NCBI GenBank assembly: GCA_028869325.1
Contig: JAGWST010000018.1
Span: 1-5,879 of the forward strand
Length of the DNA stretch: 5,879 bases
Origin: a bacterium
Lineage (GTDB): Bacteria > Vulcanimicrobiota > Vulcanimicrobiia > Vulcanimicrobiales > SCRA01
Direction of reading: 5' to 3'
The first letter of the stretch is position 1. The number at the start of each line of letters is the position of its first letter. The translations under genes and the position numbers were made by a program. Of the stretch, positions 1 through 4,333 are shown piece after piece. The notes under the pieces were generated by a model, which saw only the letters and a list, made by a program, of their open reading frames with translations, ran no database searches and was not told the DNA's origin.

Positions 1-1
1 C

Positions 2-445
2 GAGGCGGCGCGCGAGCTGCTGGCGCTGGTAGGACTGGCGGGCTTCGAGGAGTATCTGCCGCGCGAGCTCTCCGGTGGCATGCGTCAGCGCGTGGCCATC
101 TGCCGCGCGCTGCTGCTGGACCCGCCGTTGGTCTTGATGGACGAGCCGTTCGCGGCATTGGATGCACTGACGCGCGAGCAGGTGGCGCTGGACTTTGCCG
201 ACATCTGGCTGAAGAAGCGTAAGACCGTCCTCTTTATCACGCACAGCATATCCGAGGCGGTCTTTCTGGCGGACCGCGTGTTGGTGATGACGCCGCGGCC
301 GGGTCGAATCGACCTGGAACTGCGCATCGAGTTGCCGCATCCGCGCTCGCTGGACGTTCGCGAGATGCCGGCGTTCGCCGATTACGCGGCGCGGGTCCGG
401 CGTTGCTTCGAGGCGAACGGGGTGCTTCACTCGCGTGGCCGCTGA
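2..445 (+). CDS. ABC transporter ATP-binding protein, NitT/TauT (SsuB/TauB-like) family, 3' part only
   Basis: The C-terminal 147 residues of an ABC ATPase; the reading frame is open to the left edge, so the Walker A lysine loop and the start lie outside the window. Visible in order are the ABC signature LSGGMRQR (visible residues 23-30), Walker B LVLMDEP (43-49) with its catalytic Glu48, the D-loop ALD (52-54) and the H-loop TVLFITHS with switch His81. The run DEPFAALDALTRE and the following helix are typical of importer ATPases of the nitrate/sulfonate/taurine group, which power uptake of small anions or thiamine and pyrimidine precursors from the cytoplasmic face of the membrane. The gene overlaps the next, permease, gene by 11 bp, so the two are very probably co-translated parts of one importer. 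An ATG at 80 falls just after the signature motif and cannot be the true start. Substrate cannot be read from this fragment. Confidence 0.95.
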   Translation, partial: EAARELLALVGLAGFEEYLPRELSGGMRQRVAICRALLLDPPLVLMDEPFAALDALTREQVALDFADIWLKKRKTVLFITHSISEAVFLADRVLVMTPRPGRIDLELRIELPHPRSLDVREMPAFADYAARVRRCFEANGVLHSRGR

Positions 446-1247
446 ACGAGCCGCCGGCGTGGACGCCGTGACCCATCTTCGGCGAGCCCTCGCGCCCGTC
501 GTGGCGCTGGCCGCCTTCTTCGTGCTCTGGCAACTGATCACGGCGACGTTCCGCGTGAATCCGGCGATCCTGCCGGCGCCGTCGAGCATCTTCACGAACA
601 TCGTCCATCAACGTGCGCTGCTGGCGCAGTACGTGGAGCCGACCGCGATCGAGATTTTGCTGGGCTTCACCTTGGCGATCGCGGTGGGCGTGCCGATCGG
701 AGCATTGATCGTCTTCTCGCCGGTTGCCCATCGCGCGTTCTACCCGTTGATCGTCGCCTCGCAGATGGTGCCGAAGGTCGCGATCGCGCCGCTCTTCGTG
801 GTCTGGGTCGGCGTCGGGCTCCCCTCGAAGGTGCTATTGGCCTTCCTGATCTCGTTCTTTCCGGTAGTCGTCTCGACGGGAGCGGGCCTGGCCGCCGTGG
901 ATCCGGACATGCTACGGCTCTTCCGCTCGATGGGGGCGAGCCCACTGCGGACGTTCGTCAAGTTGCGGCTGCCCGTAGCGCTACCCAGCCTCTTTGCCGG
1001 CCTGAAGGTGGCGATGAGCCTCTCGGTGGTGGGCGCGATCGTGGGCGAATTCGTCGCCGCCAATACCGGGCTGGGCTACTATCTCCTCTTCGCGAACGGA
1101 CAGCTTGACACCGTCGGCGTCTACTCGGCGCTCTTCGTGCTGACGCTGCTGGGCGTGCTGCTCTACTTCGCCGTGGAGCTGGTCGAGCGCGCAGTCGTGC
1201 CCTCGGCATTTCGCAAAGGCGAGGACGAGCCGGGCGTCACGCTCTAG
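435..1247 (+). CDS. ABC transporter permease, NitT/TauT (SsuC/TauC-like) family
   Basis: Predicted inner-membrane channel subunit (270 aa) of the importer whose ATPase lies immediately upstream. It has about six hydrophobic segments, near residues 19-36, 74-94, 104-125, 132-152, 188-207 and 230-248. Between the fourth and fifth is the cytoplasmic coupling (EAA) loop of binding-protein-dependent permeases, around residues 160-190, with the recognisable core FRSMGASPLRTFVKLRLP followed by ALPSLFAGL. The early ILPAPSSIF (45-53) is also usual in this family, and the length is normal. The GTG start at 435 lies inside the ATPase gene, whose stop is at 443-445, giving an 11-bp overlap that suggests translational coupling. 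The stop at 1245-1247 overlaps the tail of a convergent gene. Substrate is unknown: sulfonates, nitrate, taurine and pyrimidine-precursor importers all look alike here, and no binding-protein gene is in view. Confidence 0.93.
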   Translation: MAAERAAGVDAVTHLRRALAPVVALAAFFVLWQLITATFRVNPAILPAPSSIFTNIVHQRALLAQYVEPTAIEILLGFTLAIAVGVPIGALIVFSPVAHRAFYPLIVASQMVPKVAIAPLFVVWVGVGLPSKVLLAFLISFFPVVVSTGAGLAAVDPDMLRLFRSMGASPLRTFVKLRLPVALPSLFAGLKVAMSLSVVGAIVGEFVAANTGLGYYLLFANGQLDTVGVYSALFVLTLLGVLLYFAVELVERAVVPSAFRKGEDEPGVTL

Positions 1248-1539
1248 CGAGCTCGATTCGCCGGAGGCCGGACATCAGGTCGTCGAAGTTCATGACCGGC
1301 GAGAACTCGACCGTGGCGTTCACACCCGCGAAGAACGGCTCGCTGATCGACGGTATCTCCGAGGAGTCCTTCAGATCGAAGACGATGAGCGCCGTCCGCT
1401 TGCCGCCAGAGGGGAGAAAGTAGGTCGCCTCGGGCTTCAGCCGTTCGATCGTCGACTGGATGGCCTTTGGAAGGCTGCCGTCGCGCAGGGCCCGGCTGCC
1501 CGGCTCCGCGTCGATGGTGATCTTGAGCAGCGTGCGCAT
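1237..1539 (-). CDS. Small conserved-type protein of unknown function, about 100 aa
   Basis: I recall similar roughly 100-residue proteins annotated only as hypothetical, but cannot name the family with confidence. The product would be cytoplasmic, with no signal peptide or membrane segment. It begins with a strand-like MRTLLKITIDAEPG, then a helix around LPKAIQSTIERLKP, then the strand-turn-strand EATYFLPSGGKRTALIVFDL, the segment SEIPSISEPFFAGVNATVEF, and FSPVMNFDDLMSGL near the C-terminus. This alternating pattern resembles a ferredoxin-like or dimeric alpha/beta-barrel fold, which is inference. The ATG at 1539 is chosen because GAGAGGAG sits 7 nt upstream. An in-frame ATG at 1596 would add 19 residues of arginine-rich, unlikely sequence and would bury that ribosome site. 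The gene converges on the ABC permease with an 11-bp 3' overlap and is divergent from the protease. Confidence 0.8.
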   Translation of the reverse strand: MRTLLKITIDAEPGSRALRDGSLPKAIQSTIERLKPEATYFLPSGGKRTALIVFDLKDSSEIPSISEPFFAGVNATVEFSPVMNFDDLMSGLRRIELARA

Positions 1540-1546
1540 ACCTGGT

Positions 1547-1554
1547 CTCCTCTC
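1547..1554 (-). promoter_or_regulatory. Ribosome binding site deciding the start at 1539
   Basis: On the minus strand this reads GAGAGGAG, a strong Shine-Dalgarno match with 7 nt to the ATG at 1539-1537. It sets the start of the small unknown protein 57 bases downstream of the first possible ATG. Confidence 0.75.
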
Positions 1555-1645
1555 GTCGGAGATGCCAGCCCGGCGTGGTGCGAAGTCTCCCCTCACTCTA
1601 CCATTCGCGCGGCGCGACTGCGTGGTGCAATCGGGCTAGGACCGG

Positions 1646-1664
1646 GCGAACGTGCGCGAACGTG
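1646..1664. repeat. 9-bp direct repeat with 10-bp period upstream of the protease
   Basis: GCGAACGTG occurs at 1646-1654 and again at 1656-1664, one helical turn apart. It lies where the -35 region of a promoter using TATAAT at 1672-1677 would be. Same-face repeats like this are typical of activator or repressor sites, but no regulator can be named. Confidence 0.5.
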
Positions 1665-1680
1665 GGAATATTATAATCCC
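1664..1680. promoter_or_regulatory. Symmetric -10 element (TATAAT on both strands) within a 17-bp imperfect palindrome
   Basis: The 17 bases from GGG (1664-1666) to CCC (1678-1680) are self-complementary except for one symmetric mismatch pair. The core ATTATAAT (1670-1677) is a perfect palindrome, so it offers TATAAT at 1672-1677 on the plus strand (toward the protease) and TATAAT at 1670-1675 on the minus strand (toward the small unknown protein). No good -35 hexamer is seen 16-18 bp away on either side. Plus-strand initiation would start near 1684-1686, only a few bases before the protease GTG at 1689. The palindrome could also be an operator. Confidence 0.55.
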
Positions 1681-1688
1681 TAATATCC

Positions 1689-2558
1689 GTGAAGAGACCA
1701 GCGATCGTCCGCCCAATCTCTCGAGGAGCACGCAGATCCGCGCCGCCCAGCCTGCTGTTTGCGCCGTTCGTCGCGGCGGCGTTGCTCCTCTCTCCCGCGC
1801 CCGGCCGAGCGGCACAGCAACGAGCGATCGATGCGATGCTGGCCTCTACCGTCATCGTCCACGGTGACTTTGCCGAGGCCACCGCAGACAGCGACGCCGG
1901 CTTGAGGGACAAGGACTACTGCTCCGGCGTGGTGGTCTCGCAGAACGGCACACAGCTGGTCGTTGCGACGGCGCGGCACTGCACCACGTTCACGCACGAC
2001 GGCATTACGTTGCAGTCGCGCGCCACGGTCGATGCGAAGCCCACCTACGTCAAGTTCCACGACGGCGACCGCGGTGCCGTCGATCGCGTGGTGGACTCAT
2101 CGACGGACGATCTGGCCCTCCTCTACGTGACGGCGCACCATGCGCACCCCGCGGCGGAACGCGAGACAGCCGTGGCGTTGGACGAGCAGCTCTATATCTT
2201 GGGCGCGCCCTTTGGATATCCGTGGACGATATCGGAGGGCTACGCGGCGCAGGGCGAGAGCGAGAACGCCGCGCTCTTGCTGCGTTCCGCAGCGAGGCAT
2301 CCCGATCGCGCGATGGATCCTCGTTTCAAGGAAGGCCTCATGCTGGTCTGCAGCGGGTGCGGCCCTGGCGACTCGGGGGCGGGAGCGTGGAACGCGAGCG
2401 GCCGGCTCGTGGGAATAGAGGTCGCCGCCGCCGGCAACTATTCGCTGATGGTGCCGGTGCGACGTGTCTACGCACTGCTGGCGGGGCTTGTCGCGCCGGA
2501 GGAGCCGAGGAACTCGATGATCGATACGCCCGGCGCAGTCGAGTGGGTGGAGGAGTGA
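1689..2558 (+). CDS. Exported trypsin-like serine protease (chymotrypsin fold)
   Basis: A predicted secreted peptidase of 289 aa. The N-terminus has basic residues (RGARR, 12-16), a hydrophobic stretch (about 21-35) and a plausible signal-peptidase site after GRA near residue 41; the paired arginines give only a weak twin-arginine resemblance. The catalytic triad of the chymotrypsin fold can be placed: His97 in ATARHCTTF, Asp141 in DDLALLYV and Ser229 in GPGDSGAGAW, where the usual GDSGG reads GDSGA. Cys78 and Cys98 flank the His loop like the classical disulfide there, and Cys221/Cys224 precede the serine loop. LYILGAPFGYP (168-178) is common in bacterial members. There is no PDZ domain, unlike DegP/HtrA. 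The GTG at 1689 has no Shine-Dalgarno but sits about 11 bp after a TATAAT, suggesting a nearly leaderless mRNA. Substrate is unknown. Confidence 0.85.
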   Translation: MKRPAIVRPISRGARRSAPPSLLFAPFVAAALLLSPAPGRAAQQRAIDAMLASTVIVHGDFAEATADSDAGLRDKDYCSGVVVSQNGTQLVVATARHCTTFTHDGITLQSRATVDAKPTYVKFHDGDRGAVDRVVDSSTDDLALLYVTAHHAHPAAERETAVALDEQLYILGAPFGYPWTISEGYAAQGESENAALLLRSAARHPDRAMDPRFKEGLMLVCSGCGPGDSGAGAWNASGRLVGIEVAAAGNYSLMVPVRRVYALLAGLVAPEEPRNSMIDTPGAVEWVEE

Positions 2559-2567
2559 GCCACTGAG

Positions 2568-2583
2568 CGCCGCGCGCGCGGCG
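2568..2583. repeat. 16-bp perfect GC palindrome between protease and rdgB
   Basis: The bases from 2568 to 2583 are perfectly self-complementary, built on an alternating CG run (2571-2580). It fills the 48-bp gap between the protease stop and the next start. No T-tract follows, so it is not a standard intrinsic terminator. It may form a hairpin that separates translation of the two genes, or simply reflect extreme local GC. Confidence 0.45.
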
Positions 2584-2606
2584 GGGCGCGGCACGCGCCG
2601 GGGCGA

Positions 2607-3206
2607 ATGCGTCGGGTCATGCGCGTCTATCTGGCCACCGGAAACGCGGGAAAGCTGCGGGAGTTCCGCTCGCTTCTCGACGGCGCCGCAGAGGTGGTCT
2701 TCCCCGCGACCTACACCTCGCCGGAGGAGAGTGAGCATTCGTACGAGGGCAATGCCGCGATCAAGGCGCGGGCGCTAGTCGAACGGCTTCGCAGCACCGA
2801 GCCCGATGCGTTCGTGCTCGCCGACGACTCGGGCTTGGAGGTAGAGGCGCTGGGCGGCGCACCGGGTGTTCTCTCGGCGCGCTATGGCGGGGAGGGGCTC
2901 TCCTGGAGCGCGCGCCGCGCGGTCCTGCTGCGCGCGCTTGCCGATGTGCCGGAGGCCCGGCGCAGGGCGCGCTTCATCGATGTCTTACATCTCGAACGGC
3001 CGTCGGGTCGGCCGTTCGTCATTAGGGGCGAGGTCGAGGGGCTGATCCCGCTCCAGGAGCGCGGCGACGGCGGGTTCTCGTACGATGCGGTGTTCTACTA
3101 CCCGCCGCTACGGAAGACGTTCGCCGAGCTCTCGGAGGAAGAGAAGAACCGCGTATCTCATCGCGCTCTCGCCGTGCGCGGCCTGCTCGAGGCGCTCCAT
3201 TCGTGA
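2607..3206 (+). CDS. rdgB: RdgB/HAM1 family non-canonical purine NTP pyrophosphatase (XTP/dITP diphosphatase)
   Basis: This family hydrolyses XTP, ITP and dITP to the monophosphate and pyrophosphate, keeping deaminated purines out of DNA and RNA; it acts as a cytoplasmic dimer and needs Mg2+. The family landmarks appear in order over 199 aa: LATGNAGKLREF (9-20, phosphate-binding loop), YEGNAAIKARAL (46-57), LADDSGLEVEALGGAPGV with SARYGG (71-94, including the metal/base Asp pair), GGFSYDAVFYYP (155-166), KTFAEL (169-174) and EEKNRVSHRALA (177-188, nucleobase recognition). The usual GYDP motif reads SYDA here, a mild deviation. Length is normal. The start is uncertain: the ATG at 2607 has a GGGG a few bases upstream, but the ATG at 2619 gives MRVYLATGN, closer to family N-termini. 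Its stop overlaps the next start (GTGA, 4 bp), so the two form a coupled pair. Confidence 0.95.
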   Translation: MRRVMRVYLATGNAGKLREFRSLLDGAAEVVFPATYTSPEESEHSYEGNAAIKARALVERLRSTEPDAFVLADDSGLEVEALGGAPGVLSARYGGEGLSWSARRAVLLRALADVPEARRRARFIDVLHLERPSGRPFVIRGEVEGLIPLQERGDGGFSYDAVFYYPPLRKTFAELSEEEKNRVSHRALAVRGLLEALHS

Positions 3207-4066
3207 ATCTGGCGGAGATCCGCATGGAGCGCTCCGAACCGGCTGCGCTCATGGCGGCCGCGCGCGCCGTCGGCATGAGGGGCCAGCAGGAGTGGCTCGA
3301 GCACCTTGCGGCTGGTCCCGACGGCGCGGCCATCGTTGCCTCGCGCGAGGGCGACGCGCTGGGGTTTGCGCTCGGCTATCGTCGCGATGAGGCTTGGATT
3401 CTGGCGCACCTGGCTGTGCGAGAGGGACTGCGCGGTGAGGGACTCGGCGGGGCGCTCTTGGCGGCGGCGATCGCCCCCTTCGAGACCCTATCCCGGACGG
3501 CGATCGTGCCGGCGGGGAGCAAAGATGCCCTCTCGCTCGTCGCGCGCCGGGCGATGGTTCCGCAGGGAGCGCTCCTTGAACTCGCTGGACCGATACCGGG
3601 TGAGCGGGAGCTGGCGGAGATCGCGGCGGGTGAGTACCGTTTCGAGACGACGCCGCTCATCGGCAAGGGTGCGGGCCCACTCGCGGCGTTGAACGCGCTC
3701 GATCGCGAGATACGCGGTGTGGTCCGCTCGCAGGACCATGCATGGTTTGCCGACCGGGCATCCGGCGTCACCTTTGCCCTGGGCGGCGAGCTGGTCGGCT
3801 ACGGGTACGCATGGCCGGACGGCACCATCGGACCCATCGCCGCGACCTCTCCTACATACTTGCCCCAGATGATCGCGTACATGCTGCACCTTGCGACCGG
3901 GGCGCACCGGGCCTCCTGGGCTCGGCTGCTCGTCCCCGGGACCTGCGGGAGAGCCCTTCGCTTGCTCCTGCGCGTTGGACTGCGCATCGAAGAGGAGTGG
4001 TGGTGGTGCGCCGAGGCCGCGCCGGACCTTGCGCGCTATCTTGCATTCAGGCCCGAGGCGCCCTGA
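3203..4066 (+). CDS. GNAT-family N-acetyltransferase, two-domain
   Basis: A 287-aa protein with a recognisable GNAT domain in its first half. The strand AWILAHLAV (64-72) leads into the acetyl-CoA pyrophosphate loop REGLRGEGLGGALL (73-86), the R/Q-x-x-G-x-G/A signature. The second half (about 145-287) looks like a second, degenerate GNAT-like unit: ELVGYGYAWPDGTIGPIAA (196-214) and VPGTCGRALRLLLRVGLRI (244-262) recall the late strands and helices of the fold, but no pyrophosphate loop is seen there. The substrate could be a small amine, an amino acid or a protein; nothing identifies it. The GTG at 3203 overlaps the rdgB stop by 4 bp, suggesting coupled translation. An alternative ATG at 3224 has GGAG 6 nt upstream and would lose seven residues, part of the predicted first strand. 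tRNA-Pro begins 42 bp downstream. Confidence 0.85.
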   Translation: MNLAEIRMERSEPAALMAAARAVGMRGQQEWLEHLAAGPDGAAIVASREGDALGFALGYRRDEAWILAHLAVREGLRGEGLGGALLAAAIAPFETLSRTAIVPAGSKDALSLVARRAMVPQGALLELAGPIPGERELAEIAAGEYRFETTPLIGKGAGPLAALNALDREIRGVVRSQDHAWFADRASGVTFALGGELVGYGYAWPDGTIGPIAATSPTYLPQMIAYMLHLATGAHRASWARLLVPGTCGRALRLLLRVGLRIEEEWWWCAEAAPDLARYLAFRPEAP

Positions 4067-4087
4067 TGGTGTGGAATCGCTCGCCTG

Positions 4088-4096
4088 TGCTATACT
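4088..4096 (+). promoter_or_regulatory. Extended -10 promoter for tRNA-Pro
   Basis: TGC at 4088-4090 followed by TATACT (4091-4096) is an extended -10 with five of six consensus bases, 12 bp before the mature tRNA 5' end. No clear -35 is seen at the right distance, which an extended -10 can tolerate. The same TGTGCTA context appears before tRNA-Lys(CTT). Confidence 0.6.
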
Positions 4097-4108
4097 GCTC
4101 ATCGTTGC

Positions 4109-4185
4109 CGGGGCGTAGCTCAGCTTGGTAGAGCGCGTGCTTTGGGAGCACGAAGTCGCAGGTTCAAATCCTGTCGCCCCGACCA
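4109..4185 (+). tRNA. tRNA-Pro(TGG), CCA encoded
   Basis: A full cloverleaf: acceptor CGGGGCG (4109-4115) pairs with CGCCCCG (4175-4181), followed by A and an encoded CCA. The D-arm GCTC/GAGC is intact. The anticodon stem CGTGC/GCACG encloses loop TTTGGGA with anticodon TGG at 4143-4145. The T-arm has GCAGG/CCTGT around TTCAAAT. The first base pair C1-G72 is the bacterial tRNA-Pro identity feature. It reads the CCN proline box, chiefly CCA and CCG. It is convergent with tRNA-Arg. Confidence 0.97.
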
Positions 4186-4204
4186 GATGGAGGAACGTGG
4201 GACG

Positions 4205-4278
4205 CGCGCCCGGTGAGACTCGAACTCACAACCCCGCGCTTAGAAGGCGCGTGCTCTCTCCGGTTGAGCTACGGGCGC
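4205..4278 (-). tRNA. tRNA-Arg(TCT), CCA not encoded
   Basis: On the minus strand, acceptor GCGCCCG (4278-4272) pairs with CGGGCGC (4212-4206), with discriminator G at 4205. The next bases read CGT, so CCA must be added after transcription. D-arm GCTC/GAGC, anticodon stem CGCGC/GCGCG with loop CTTCTAA (anticodon TCT), and T-arm GTGAG/CTCAC around TTCGAGT all pair. It decodes the AGA and AGG arginine codons. Its 3' end lies 19 bp from the 3' end of the oppositely directed tRNA-Pro, with no terminator between them. Confidence 0.97.
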
Positions 4279-4290
4279 ATGTTCCGCGTT

Positions 4291-4319
4291 ATCATAGCCG
4301 ACCACGCTGCGCGGGGCAA
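4291..4319 (-). promoter_or_regulatory. Promoter for tRNA-Arg
   Basis: On the minus strand, TTGCCC (4319-4314) and TATGAT (4296-4291) are separated by 17 bp, placing initiation a few bases before the mature tRNA 5' end at 4278. The same bases read on plus give TATCAT (4290-4295), also a five-of-six -10 match, pointing toward the racemase gene. A plus-strand TTGAGC lies 20 bp upstream, a poor spacing. Confidence 0.6.
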
Positions 4320-4323
4320 CTCC

Positions 4324-4327
4324 GAGG
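4324..4327 (+). promoter_or_regulatory. Ribosome binding site of the racemase-family gene
   Basis: GAGG with 6 nt to the ATG at 4334 supports that start. No in-frame ATG, GTG or TTG is seen in the ten codons before it. Confidence 0.6.
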
Positions 4328-4333
4328 ACGCCG

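Noticed and set aside
1689..1740. Twin-arginine export signal on the protease
   Set aside because: RR is present but the following SAPPS does not match the S-R-R-x-F-L-K pattern; an ordinary Sec signal is the simpler reading.
1652..1867. Alternative 71-codon frame at the start of the protease gene
   Set aside because: No ribosome site or domain, and it conflicts with the signal peptide and protease frame.
2097..2738. Long antisense open frame across the protease end and the rdgB start
   Set aside because: It spans two well-supported plus-strand genes, has no recognisable motif and is rich in Arg and His as expected of a GC shadow.
3488..4102. Antisense open frame under the GNAT gene
   Set aside because: No domain or ribosome site; explained by the GC bias of the sense gene.
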